From Benincasa hispida (lineage: Eukaryota; Streptophyta; Magnoliopsida; Cucurbitales; Cucurbitaceae), in contig NC_052357.1 in the NCBI RefSeq assembly GCF_009727055.1, positions 16,713,457 through 16,777,456 on the forward strand: 64,000 nt of DNA. Direction: 5' to 3'. Shown in pieces: positions 44,901 to 55,698 of the stretch. Under the pieces are notes generated by a model, which ran no database searches, was not told the origin of the DNA, and saw nothing but the letters and a program-made list of their open reading frames with translations. The position numbers were made by a program, and so were the translations under genes. Each line of letters opens with the position of its first letter. Position 1 is the first letter of the stretch.

Positions 44901-45729
44901 ATATATGATTTCATTTAGAATATAATTATTTAATTAATACTCATTTAACAAAATTAATATGATTATTTATTTCAATAAATAAAAAAACAATCTATTAAAA
45001 AATTTACTTAACTTACTTCTATAATAAAATTTTGTCACATGGATGCAATTACATTTTTTTATAAATTATTAATTAATTCACTAACATTATATTAAATATA
45101 TTTAATTAGTAAACTAATATGGGTTAAATTTAGTTAGTACACAAATTCATTTTCCAATAATAACAATTTATTATTTTTTAAATATTTAATCAATTATTTA
45201 TTGAGACTAATTTTAATTTGATCATTCTTCATGAACATATCATTATTGATTATTTACAATCGATTAGTTTATATTACTTCATTCATTATTAACCTATCAT
45301 ATTTATATAAAAAAAAAATCAGTATTTTCTATTAATATATCATAATTTTATCTTATTTTTCACTTTTTAGATAATATATTCTTTATTAAAATAGATGAAA
45401 GCTAAATCATAAATAATCAAAGCAAAGTTGATGGTAAGCAATTAAAAAAAAATCAATTATTTATTGAGGCTAATTTTAATTTGATCATCCTTTATGAACC
45501 TAATTTTGTTTAATTAGATGGTAAGCAAAAAAATAGTGAAAATTGATGGAAGCAAAGATAAAGGAAATAAAATAATGGAAGCTAAATCATAAATAATCAA
45601 AGCAAAAGCAAACAAATCTGAAGAAAAGAAGAAGGTAAACTAACAATACATACTTGTTGTGCATTATGTCAACTATCTATCTTAGGAACTTTAGGAAAAA
45701 ATTTAACATTAATCCATCTATTATTGATA
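44901..45729. other. AT-rich spacer
   Basis: Contains two copies of aagctaaatcataaataatcaaagcaaa (near 45400 and 45570) and doubled caattatttattgaggctaat-like segments, so an old local duplication. No gene. Confidence 0.55.
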
Positions 45730-46920
45730 AATTTTAATTAAGATAGACTGAGATAGAGGACTATCTCTATCTATCTCAGATAGATAGTGATAGAGTTCTA
45801 TCACTGTCTATCTGAGATAGAGAGAGATAGAACTCTATCTCTCTCTATTTTCCATCACTGTCTATTTGAGATAGATAGAGATAGATTACAGATAGATAGA
45901 CAATGATAGACATTGAACACTAATATTTATTTCTATAGTTTCTATATGGTTTGCACTCTATATTAGTTTATTTGAGTGGATCTATTCATAATATTGAATT
46001 AAGATAGACGGAGATGAGATAGACAATGATAGAGCATCTATCTCAGATAGACAATGATAGATATCAATGTTAAACACTAGTATCTATTTCTATCGTTCCT
46101 ATATGATTTACAATATATATTTTTTTAGTTGTGTGGATCTATTATTAATACATTTGAATTAAGGTAGACAAAGATAAAGCACTATCTCTGTCTATCTGAG
46201 ATAGACAGTTATAGAGTTCTATCTCTGTCTATCTTAGATGGACAGTAATAGAGGACTATCTCTGTTTATCTTAGATGGACAGTAATAGAGGACTATTTTT
46301 GTCTATCTCAGATAGACAGTGGTAGACTTCAATGGTAAACACTAATATTTGTTTATTATATGGTTTATTTAGAGATAAGATAGATAGAGATAGAGCATTA
46401 TCTCCGTCTATCTGAGTTAGACAGAGATAGAGCACTATCTCCATCTATCTGAGATAGACAGTGATATAGACAGTGATAGACTTCAATGCTAAACATTAAT
46501 ATCTATTTACTATATGGTTACACTCTATATTTTTTTAGAGATGACTAGCACACTATCTTCATCTATCTGAGATAGACAGAGATAGAGCACTATCTCTCTC
46601 TATCTCAGATAGACAGTGATATAGATAGTGATAGACTTTAATGGTAAACATTATTATTTGTTTCTATAGTCTATATGGTTTGCATTCTATATTTGTTTAG
46701 TTGAGTGTTATTATTGATAACTTTGAATTGAGTTAGATAGAGATAAAGCACTATTTCTGTCTATCTAAGATAAACAATGATAGAGTTCGATGATTGTCTA
46801 TGTGAGATAGACAGAGATAACTATCTCTGTCTATCCCTATCTATCTCAGATAGAAAGTGGTAGAGCACTATCTCTGTTTATATCCCTGTCCATTTCAGAT
46901 AAACGGTAATAGATATTATT
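45730..46920. repeat. GATA/GATAGA array with higher-order period
   Basis: Dense (GATA)-type units in both orientations (ctatctctgtctatctgag then gatagacagtgatagag). A marker phrase, taaacactaatat or close variants, recurs near 45914, 46071, 46336, 46490 and 46645: spacings of about 157, 265, 154 and 155 bp. The array is therefore built from longer units of about 155 bp, with one enlarged. No coding. Confidence 0.85.
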
Positions 46921-47215
46921 AAATATTATTGATAATTATCTTAATATTTGTTTGTGTTATTCAAATTTTACGTCTAACATATTATTAAATATATCATTTC
47001 AACAGGTGGAACATGAGTTGATCATGGAAATGAGAATAAACACTTAAGAGTTACAGTCTACTTTAGTGTAGAAGTCTTAAATTTGATAAGAACAAAGTTA
47101 GATGGAACAATTTTTTTCAAAAGTTTTAAATGGCCCATTTGGACACTTTCTTAAATTAAAATGGCCAAAATACCCAATCAATTCCTCAACTACTTAATAA
47201 GAAGACAATGCTAAG
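46921..47215. other. Spacer
   Basis: AT-rich, no gene recognised. Confidence 0.5.
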
Positions 47216-47705
47216 AAGCCAAATGTCCTTGGATTTAACTTCAATAGCCATATAGTATAATTTGGGTTGAAGGAATTTTGTTTAGTGACTGGATTGAAAG
47301 GCAACAAATTCCCTTAATTAGATTTAGGCCCCAAAAAGTGTCTAAACTTAGGAATACTTTTTTTCTTCATGACGAATATATAACTAGGAGAGATATAGAG
47401 AGAACTTTCAAAGCATTGCACAATGAGGAGGAAGAGTCGTTGAATGTTAAATTAGCCAATCTCTACATCCTAGAAGCTCTTTTATTCCCCAAGAAACAAC
47501 ACAAGTATGCCAATTTTAAATATCTAGACATTTAGGATGATGAACAGGTCTTCAAAGAATATCCTTGGGGGAAAATGTCTTACAACCTAACCTGTCAATT
47601 TTTTAAGAGAGCATCATATACTGAGAAGGATGTTGTCTACCTTCAAGGATTCCCATTAGTATTAGTTTATTGGACTTTTTTGAGACAATCCAAAAACTTT
47701 CTGAT
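47216..47705 (+). pseudogene. DUF1985-type transposon gene fragment
   Basis: Reads FSDWIERQQIPLIRF, HDEYITRRDIERTFKALHNE, LNVKLANLYILEALLFPKKQ and FKYLDI, then a stop, then FKEYPWGKMSYNLTCQFFKR and VVYLQGFPLVLVYW. The ITRRDIERTF, NLYILEALLFP and YPWGKMSYNLTCQFF blocks are those of the plant DUF1985 domain, which is usually carried with Ulp1-type (C48) peptidases on Mutator-like transposons. No peptidase part is present. At least one stop; no start identified. Confidence 0.65.
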
Positions 47706-47984
47706 TTAGATGTTGGATTTGGAAGGAAAATTGGAATCAAAGGTTCAAGAATCATTTTTAATATGTTCATGTGATTTACTCAAAAATTTGATTCATATCT
47801 CTCTTTTCGACAATCAAGCAAACAAATGATACAAATGGGCATTTAAACCTTTAAAATTTTTCTAACAAAGAATTGAAGCCTATTTTTTTAAAAGAAAACG
47901 TCTTCTTTTAGAGCCATAAAAGAAAAGACTACTCAGTTGTAGTTTATTTAAAGGCTAAAACTAGTAAAAAGGCTATATTTCTCT
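47706..47984. other. Spacer
   Basis: No recognised feature; possibly more debris of the preceding fragment. Confidence 0.4.
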
Positions 47985-48310
47985 TAATTCCTTTTCACCC
48001 TACTCTGGCTCGATTATCAGTCTATGATATACCTAACTTGCATTGGATAGAGACAATTCTAATATAAGGGTGCCCTTTTTTTTAAAAAAAAACTCACACA
48101 TACAAAACATAAATGACATTTCTTTTACATAAAGTGATAGCTTTCACACTCACATTGTAGGAAACCTATCGCTCTTTTCTCGCGGGCCCTAACTAATACG
48201 ACGGAGGTAGATCTTTTCACCTCTATCCATGCGCACACACACACACATTATTGAAGGTTATATTAAATTTGCAAATTTTTTTTTTTGCTAGTAATATATA
48301 TATATAGGCC
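47985..48310 (-). repeat. Inverted fragment of an Athila-like element
   Basis: The reverse complement is collinear with about 52690-52960 of the Athila-like element: atggataggggtgaaaag-type block, agttagggcccgcgagaaaa, then gataggtttcc, and the gattatcg/ggtatg block. It lies in opposite orientation and about 4.4 kb away. Confidence 0.8.
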
Positions 48311-48599
48311 CTTTTTATTCCCTATGTCTAGACTTGCGTCTAAAAGAAGATGGTTCTTCTTAGACCAAAGTTTGTCCTATTGAGGTAACAAAGAAAATTA
48401 AGTAGATATAATATTTCTAAGAGTTTGAGATTCTAAATAAATTTAAAGACTAAGTATTCAATTTTTTATGAAGTTAAAAGAAAAAGAAAGTTTCTTTTGA
48501 AAAATGAGTTTCAAATTTTATATGAAAGATTTTAAGAAGTTTAAAATTGATTTGTATCATTGCTTGAGGGAATGTGTCATCAAAGTTCATTGATAAGAA
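48311..48599. other. Spacer
   Basis: T/A-rich; no feature recognised. Confidence 0.4.
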
Positions 48600-49070
48600 T
48601 CAAAAGATTGAGAAAAACAAATGATCATGACAAACAAAGTGAATGTTATTCTTGAATGAATGAACATGCTTAGATGAATCATGCATTGAAAGCAAAAATG
48701 AGTAATATAAAAAGAAAAAATGATGCAAAGATAATGATATTGTGTTTCTTAAGAGAATAAAAAAGAATGCCATAGGAATATAATAGAGCCTAATCGAGAT
48801 ATATTTAATCAAGATCATAAAATCCACATAACCTGAGCTCAGATACTCAAGGGATCCAAACATGCAAAGATAATAGAGATAATAGAGAAAATAGAGCAAA
48901 ATTCTTTTTCTAAGGCTCATTTTTAACAACCCTAAAAAAAATGTTAAGAACATGCAATGTATTCTCACCCCCAACTTAAAAACTAAACATTGCCTCAATA
49001 TTTATAAAACTAAAATATGAGCGAGAAGACATAAAGAAAAGGGAACAGAGAATTCCCCTGATTTCGCGCA
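48600..49070 (-). repeat. Second inverted Athila-like scrap with internal polypurine-like motif
   Basis: The minus strand carries ggcaatgtttagtttttaag followed by ttgggggtgag near 48960-48990, matching the acaatgtatatttttaagtt-ggggg motif at 52180-52205. The rest is less conserved. Open frames here show no protein domain. Confidence 0.55.
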
Positions 49071-49209
49071 ATGGGTGGTGGTAGAAATTTTTCCTTGTTT
49101 GTTTTTGTTCTTTTCCTACATCAATTTTTTTTTTAATTTTTTCTTTCATTTTATTGTTCCTACAAAAAAGAGGGGGGAAAAAAGAAAGGAAAAGAAAAGC
49201 TACAATAAA

Positions 49210-49692
49210 ATGAAAAAAGTTAGTCTAAAATTTTCTAAACCTGATCAATTTGAAGAAGAAGAGAAAGGTATAGAGAACAAAATTCAAAAACCTCTAGTAC
49301 AGAACCTAATAGGTTATACTCTAACAAGAGATAGAAGTAGAAGAGAAAGAAGGCCATCCCAGAGTTACAGAGAAGTTGACTATGTAGCATTTGCAAGCCT
49401 CTGTGATGACTTAAAAGATGATGAACCAGTGAACTACGAAGAAGCTATCAACAGTGAAGAGAAGAAACAGTGGGTGAAAGCCATGAACAGTTAAATGTAC
49501 TCTCTGTATAAAAAAGAAACCTGGATCTTAACTCTTCTACCTCCTAAGCAAAAAGTGTTGACTAAGTGGATTTGCAAAAAGAAGCTAAGGAAGGCAAATT
49601 AAGGCATGATCAAGTATAAAGCTAGATTGGTGGCTAGAGGGTACACTAAAAAAGAGTGGCTAGACTATAATGATATTTTCTCTCTTGTGGTG
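49210..49692 (+). pseudogene. Copia-4: 5' part of a Ty1/copia reverse transcriptase
   Basis: LTRDRSRRERRPSQSYREVD, YVAFASLCDDLKDDEPVNYE and EAINSEEKKQWVKAMNS, then a TAA; then LPPKQKVLTKWICKKKLRKA, a stop, and MIKYKARLVARGYTKKEWLD, YNDIFSLVVKH. The linker and first RT motifs of a copia pol, ending abruptly at 49692. No LTR or later RT is present. Confidence 0.82.
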
Positions 49693-49696
49693 AAGC

Positions 49697-49723
49697 ATGT
49701 TGGTGTTGATGCCCTAAATCTCT
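49697..49723 (+). repeat. Short scrap of a copia-3-type LTR start
   Basis: tgttggtgttgatgccctaaatctc is nearly the opening of the copia-3 LTR (TGTTGGGGTTGATGCC...). Only about 27 bases remain between the copia-4 RT and the Athila-like LTR. Confidence 0.5.
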
Positions 49724-50410
49724 CTTGAAGGTTTTCAAATTAGTTTAATTGTACCACTGTGAATTCTTTGGATGGATTCGTTTTAATATTAATAGAGTTT
49801 CGATGAATTCTTCTGACAAATTAATTTGTTGACCTATTAAGATCGCATGTGTGAAGTCTAGACTTTTTATGACCTAATATAATCTTTTCTAAATAAATCA
49901 TGCTATAAGATATAGATTTTCTACTTGTAGTATGTCTTAACAATTGAACTCTTTCTTAATGCTTTTCAGTTTTAACTTGTATGTCGCTAAGAAGGAAAAG
50001 TTTTAAACTGAATTAAGACTGGTTTGAAGTTTTATCGAATTTGGCTAATTGGGCTATTAGATTTTCTAATAGGTTGATGGGTTGACAGATTTAGTATAAT
50101 TAATTCATGCCTAATGAAAGAAATCGCATAGGAACTCTTTCTTGCTCTAGAAATTAGATAGAATACTATCCTAGATTACATTACCCCTTTTATTTTAATT
50201 TCATGCATGTTATCTCTTCCACATCAGTACCCCCCATTTATCACTCTAGTTAGAAAACTAACTTAACGAAACTAATTGCGCTTCTTTGCAAATCGACTGA
50301 AACTTGCTACTGTTGCTACGTTTTAGTAGTGACAGGAGTAGTTTGGTATTATAAACTTGCTTTTGACCAGACTCGAGGCTTATTAACGACGTAAGTTTAA
50401 GGGTCAGTCA
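49721..50410 (+). repeat. Athila-like 5' LTR, left half missing
   Basis: Collinear with 53993-54786 (cttgaaggtttt, gatcgcatgt, ataatcttttc, gctaattgggctattag, tcgctctagttagaaaa). About 770 bases found at the start of the 3' LTR are absent. Confidence 0.85.
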
Positions 50411-50413
50411 AAA

Positions 50414-50431
50414 TGGCGCCATTGTCGGGGA
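50414..50431 (+). promoter_or_regulatory. Primer-binding site, tRNA-Asp type
   Basis: tggcgccattgtcgggga, close to the plant tRNA-Asp complement used by Athila elements. It starts three bases after the LTR end. Confidence 0.85.
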
Positions 50432-50519
50432 AGCCATCGATGATTCGTTAGTTAAATTTCTAGTAAGAGCATTCTTTTGCTTTTGATTTGTTTTCCTTTT
50501 TGTGTCAATACTTTAAGCA

Positions 50520-50945
50520 TGGACAAGTATCATCAACAAGGATGGGGGCAATCGAGTGAAGCATTTCGACTTAGTGACGAGGTTCGTGACCTTCAAAGTC
50601 AACTTGCTGAGTTAATTTCTTTGATTTGTCAATTGGTTGCAGGTAACCCATAGCAGGTGCAAGCATGTAGGACTGATTACCCTGAGCAAGCATGACCAAG
50701 TCTGCAATGGAGCCCTGTACCACGAGAGTACTCCATGGGAGGGTATCTTAGTTATATGGATGATGATTTTCATCGGCCTAGATGGGAGGAGTCTTATGGC
50801 TATGGAAACCTAGGATGGGACCAGTTCCACTATGATCTAAGTCCTGCCACATCTGATATGACGATGCATGCTCATACCGCCGACTCAGGTATGTCACTAG
50901 AAGATGTGATCAGACAACTTACTATTAACAATATTGTTTTGTAGT
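50520..50945 (+). pseudogene. Athila-like gag-like ORF, broken
   Basis: ATG at 50520: MDKYHQQGWGQSSEAFRLSD, EVRDLQSQLAELISLICQLV, then TAG at 50651-50653 and another stop near 50692. It resumes as MGGYLSYMDDDFHRPRWEES, YGYGNLGWDQFHYDLSP and LEDVIRQLTINN, ending at tandem TAGs (50942-50947). Q/Y/G-rich; no CCHC knuckle. Identified as gag-like by position only. Confidence 0.55.
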
Positions 50946-53212
50946 AGAAGATGCGTGACCTCCAGGAGAGCTTTAGTCTTTAGACTAAGGTTGGAACTGA
51001 TCTTTAGAGTTTGAGAGGCTCAGTTTGTGAGGCTCGACCCACAATAAACAAAGGGGGAAAGCTTGCTTGCTGTAGCCCTCTTTGTGTAGACTAGGCTTGG
51101 TAAGCGTAAGCTATTTAAGTAGGCTCGAGAAGGGTAAGCTCACAGCTTCAAAGCTCGAATACTAGACTAATAAGATAGAAGAAATGAATATCTAAGAAGA
51201 TTCAAACTAGTCAATATCATAGAGTAGAGGCACTACCATCCTATTAAGTATATTGTGGAGCTTAGAGCTTTTATATGATATGCTTTGGGAGCAGGGATCG
51301 CATTAGGCATATACATATACATCTGTGCTTAATATTTTCTTGATGTTCGAAATTACTATCATAATCAAGCCACCCCCTACCCTATCTCTAAAACTCTAAA
51401 AGGGCCCGTCACTTCGTTCGTATCTCAACCTTTTGATTCAGTTGAGAGAGGATACGAACCCCTGCTACATATCTTTTGATGTCAATGCAGTGATGAGATA
51501 ATCTATGTCGACATAAAGGATGAGTTGGAGGATAGAATGCCATGTTTAAAAACAGTTTGTGAGGACTATGAAAAATATGAGCCTAAACTCGTCGATTTCT
51601 AAGTGATGGAGTTAGAGGTTGAAAAACCTCGTCTTTCTCTATCGTCTGGTATATCGTATATTTTTTAGTTTTGTTCTTTTTGTTCTCAAGAGTCAGTTGA
51701 ATCGATTGAGTCAGAGTCTTTATTTTCAGTTGAATCAGTCCTCGAGTCTTTTATTTTATTTCCTTTTATAAATATGAAAAATACCAAATTTGACCTGTCT
51801 GGTTCTCTTCAAAAGATAAAAAGTCTTATAGCCTTATTGGGTTATATCGACTCATTTAAGAAAGGACCAGAGAAATACGAGAATTTCTTTATACCTCGAT
51901 ATGGGACAGGTCATGCCGAGCAACCGATGTTAAAAATTCGTCCTTCCTGGAGGGAGCCAGGTGATAAAATTTATTGCTTTCTTTATTTGTTTTCTAGATT
52001 AGGTTTCTTTTTGTTTTGTTTTTTTTGTTTTTTGTAGGGACGACCTAGATGAAAGGAGCATCTTTCTAAGAGCTGAGCCCATTACTACCACCATCCCATG
52101 TGTGACATCGATTTCAGTGGAGGTTTTCTATTGCCTTGTCTCTATTCTTTTTTAGCTATACTTGAAATACATTCGAGACAATGTATATTTTTAAGTTGGG
52201 GGTGGGGTACCTGTTGGGTAGTTTCTATATTTAGTTTGGGATCCTTGAGCGGTGTGCTCGGACAATGTTGTGTGTTTTGATTGCCTTACTTGTTGTTTGC
52301 TCTGTTGTTATCATGATAGTTTATGACACACTCTGCCTGTAAGGAAATTTGCATGAAGGAATGTTAGGAAAGTATGATCATGATTTTAACCCAATTTAAA
52401 AGATTTTCTTGTCTCTTATACATCTTTAAGTCATTGTTTTGCGAAATTAAAGCCTTGTATGCTTAGAATTGAGTTATCTGGTTTATACTTCTATTGTCAC
52501 CCCGAAAGGTCCACCTTTGACTTAGGAATAACCATACTTGTGGTAGAGAAAAATTAGACAAAGTGGATAAAATACGGCCTACTGTGAATTAAAAAAAAAA
52601 AAAGAAAAAGAAAAATAAAGAAAAGAAAATTAATTGCAATTCTGAAAAAAAAATAGAAAAAAAAACCTATAAAAAAAATTAGGCATAATCGGTGTGCCTG
52701 CAAAAAATATAGTGTATGTGTGTGTATGGATAGAGGTGAAAAGAACTACCTCTGCCATGTCTAGTTAGGGCCCACGAGAAAAGAGTGATAGGTTCCCGGT
52801 GGTTGAATATGAAAGCTAACCCTTTAGGTAAAATAAATGTGCTTTATGTTTTTTGTGTGTGTGTTTAGACACCCTTGTCTTAGTGTTGTCCTCTTTTTTG
52901 CAAGTGTGGTATGTCCAAGGTCGATAATCGGACCAGAATAAAGGGAAAACAGGATGAGGGCCTTTTAAAACTTCTTCGGGCTGTGCAAGCTTAACCAGCA
53001 AGACTCTAGGCTCACTTATGCATGAATAGATCAATAAATATTCTTAAACTTGTGCTTCATTGATTGATTGTAATTGATTTCGTTCTTGATTATAAATTTC
53101 ATTCGATTTGATTGTTGAGACTGGAGTAACAATGTTGCGAATTAAACTAGTATGTTTTTAATTATTTTCTACTTGATTGTGTGTTTCTACCTTGTTCAAG
53201 ACGAGCAAGAAT
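50946..53212 (+). other. Athila-like noncoding interior
   Basis: Contains an oddly composed stretch rich in aagct/ggctcg (51010-51330), a small open frame (51774-52037, reading MKNTKFDLSGSLQKIKSLIA with no known domain), an internal aagttgggggtggggta polypurine-like motif (52191-52207) and a poly-A-rich tract (52585-52680). It also contains the block duplicated in inverted form at 47985-48310. No enzyme domain. Confidence 0.6.
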
Positions 53213-53223
53213 TAAGTTGGGGA
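53213..53223 (+). promoter_or_regulatory. Athila-like polypurine tract
   Basis: aagttgggga immediately before the 3' LTR start TGTTTTTTAGCTC. Confidence 0.75.
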
Positions 53224-53495
53224 TGTTTTTTAGCTCTCAATAAGAGTTATTATTCCTAGCTTAATTCAGGCTTGTTATTGGATTTTACGTGTTTATTTCC
53301 CTATTTTATAGGTACCGAGTGATCAAAAGGTAGAATTAATGATTTGGAGTTGATCGGGATTAATTTGAATCAATTTGGAGTTCATTTGAAAATCCGGACT
53401 TCAAAGGAGCTGAAATTACCAAAATGCCATCGAGTTCTATCGAGTATCAAGTCAGCGAGCAGAGAGTAGCGAGTATCTGGCAGTGGACTCAGCAT

Positions 53496-53524
53496 TGCAA
53501 CGCTACTCCAAGCGTCATGACGCT
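53496..53524. promoter_or_regulatory. U3 palindrome module 1
   Basis: tgcaacgctactccaagcg followed by a perfect 14-bp palindrome, AGCGTCATGACGCT (53511-53524). Confidence 0.7.
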
Positions 53525-53721
53525 CCGGAGTTGAATCATCGCCAGCATTCCAATGCATCTCAACGCTTGAACTCCAACACTTGAAGACACGTTGCAACAT
53601 TTCTCTAGAGCGTTACAATGCTGCAACAATTGACAGACATGGAGTAGAGTGCGGGAGCAAGTGGGCATTGGACCATGCATTGGACTTCTTGTCCGATGCT
53701 TCCCTTTCGCCACATTAGCGG

Positions 53722-53750
53722 TGCAACGCTATTCCAAGCGTTGCAACGCT
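53722..53750. promoter_or_regulatory. U3 palindrome module 2
   Basis: tgcaacgctattccaagcg followed by a perfect 14-bp palindrome, AGCGTTGCAACGCT (53737-53750). Same layout as module 1, offset 226 bp, and about 10 bases before the TATA motif. Confidence 0.7.
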
Positions 53751-54786
53751 GCGTTGATCACTATATATTCTTCTCCTCAGCCCTAGGTCGAAATATGCTG
53801 GTTCTTAGAGGTGAATGCATGGAGGTCGAAGTCAGACTACCTTCTTCTTCTATTCCCTTCAATTTTTAGTATCGTTAGGTTAGTTTCGCTTTTATTTTGG
53901 ATTGTAATTGATGGATTGGAGGTTCATTCTTGATTTTTCTATGAATTGAAAGGTAATCTCTATCTATTTCTTTGAGCAAGAGCCTTATGTTAATTTCTTG
54001 AAGGTTTTGTAATTAATTTAGCTATACTCTTGTGAATTCTTCAGATGGAATCATTTTAATATTAATAGAGATTTGATGAATTATTTTGACAAATTAATTT
54101 GTTGAAATTCTTGTTTGAAAATCGTCATAGCCTATGCAATATTGATTGATTAAGTTGCATGTATTAGGATCGCATGTATGGAGTCTAGACTTTTTCTGAC
54201 CTAATGCATGTATGTCGTAATATAATCTTTTCCAAATAAATCATGCTATAAGATATGGCTTTTCGGCTTGTAGTATGTCTCAATAATTGAACCCTTTCAT
54301 AATGCTTTTTAGTTTTAACTTGTATGTTGCTTAGAAGAAAAAGTTTTAAACTGAATTAGGGCTGGTTTGGATTTATATCGAATTTGGCTAATTGGGCTAT
54401 TAGATTCTCTAATAGGTTGAGGGGTTGACAAATTCAGTGTAATTAATTGATGTCTAATGAAAGAAATTGCATAGGAACTCTCTCTTGCTTTAGAAATTAG
54501 ATAGACTCCTATCCTAGATTATATTTACCCCTTTAATTTTAATTTCACGCATATTATCTCTTCCACATCAAATCCCTTCATTTATCGCTCTAGTTAGAAA
54601 ATTAACTTAACGAAATCAATCGCGCTTCTCTACTAATTGACTCGGACTTACCATTGTTGCTACATTTTAATAGTGATAGGAGTAGTTCGGTATTACAAAT
54701 TTTCTTTTGTTTCAGTTTGGAGTCGAATTAATGACATTGATTCCTGATCCAAACAAATATCATACCTTGAAAGTGGATGTGAGTCA

Positions 54787-55041
54787 AAATGACTGAACCA
54801 CTATAATCACCGTGTAGATCTTCATCTCTACTCATTTCTTTGATTGCATGTTTCATATCTTACATTTTCACTCCTAAATCTGCATAAAATGCTCAAGGAC
54901 ACGAGGAAGATGTCAGAGAGGTTTTAGAACCCTAGAGAGATAGAAACCAAGTCTGAAATGAAAGGGTTAGAAAGCTGAGAATATTTTTTTACCATATGTT
55001 TTCTTTTCTTACAATGTGGCTTAACAACCATCACGCATGAC
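54787..55041. other. Spacer
   Basis: No feature recognised. Confidence 0.4.
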
Positions 55042-55698
55042 TAGAGATAGGGTGGGGATTCCCCGATTAGGTGGGAAATGGGGGAGGGAGTGAGGGAAAA
55101 AAATTCTCCGTGAGCTAAACGGGGATGGGGGCGGGGAATGATGCCCTTACACCCGCCCCATTCTCCGTCCCGATTAACTTCTACATATTTATTTAGTATA
55201 GTTACCTAATGTTATGTATTATTATTATTATATAAATATTACATTTTTAAATTTCAAATTTGATTATTTATTGGGAAAGATAATGAATATGTTTAAATTG
55301 AATATTTAAATTTAGATTATATATGTAAATAATTTGATTTATATTTATTTCTTTCTACTAAAAAAATTAATTAGCTTTTTCAAGCCAAAATTTGAGTAAT
55401 TTATTTTTAAATTCAAACAGTTATGTAAAACTAACAATAATAAACAATTAAGGGATAGAGTTAATTATTTAAGTACAATTTGCTCATATTAATGATTTAA
55501 ATTAATTGACTTTTTACAAAAAAAAAAAAAGTAACTGAAAAAAATTATCGGCGGGGAATCCGATCCTCACAAATTTCTTGCAGGGAATTCTCGCTCCGAT
55601 CCCTGTAGAAAATTTCACGGGGATGGGAATGAAATGGAGAGTAGGAATGGGATGGGGAATGGCATCTCCGATCCTACCCCGTCCCGTGGACATCTCTA
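55042..55698. mobile_element. MITE with G/C-rich ends (hAT-like)
   Basis: Ends tagagatagggtgggg and gtggacatctcta are inverted at the tips. Both flanks carry ggggatgggg / ccccgtcccg-type runs around an AT-rich core (55190-55540), unlike any neighbouring sequence. The layout matches a family of plant hAT-type MITEs with ggggatccccg ends. No clear target duplication. Confidence 0.6.

Larger units (their letters stand above)
49721..54786 (+). mobile_element. Athila-like Ty3/gypsy element without recognisable pol
   Basis: Truncated 5' LTR (49721-50410), tRNA-Asp-type primer site (50414-50431), gag-like ORF region (50520-50945), noncoding interior, polypurine tract (53213-53223) and full 3' LTR (53224-54786). 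No protease, RT, RNase H or integrase motif could be found in any frame. This is therefore a deleted or non-autonomous derivative, probably needing enzymes in trans. Classification as Athila-like rests on the primer site and LTR style. Confidence 0.8.
53224..54786 (+). repeat. Athila-like 3' LTR (about 1.56 kb)
   Basis: Starts TGTTTTTTAGCTCTC and ends gtgagtca. The U3 has two related palindrome modules (53496-53524, 53722-53750) upstream of a TATA motif (ctatatatt, 53761-53769), so the promoter lies near 53760 and transcripts would start about 53790. Confidence 0.8.

Noticed and set aside
45730..46920. CRISPR-like array
   Set aside because: Regular repeat spacing drew attention, but the units are GATA words with diverged spacers in a eukaryotic context and no cas genes.
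48600..48998. 132-codon minus-strand frame with hydrophobic runs
   Set aside because: Looks like a membrane protein only because of TTT/ATA-rich codons; it overlaps an inverted Athila-type scrap.
51774..52037. 87-codon frame in the Athila interior
   Set aside because: The second half is a Phe/Cys/Leu run from T-rich DNA. No domain recognised; mentioned within the interior entry only.
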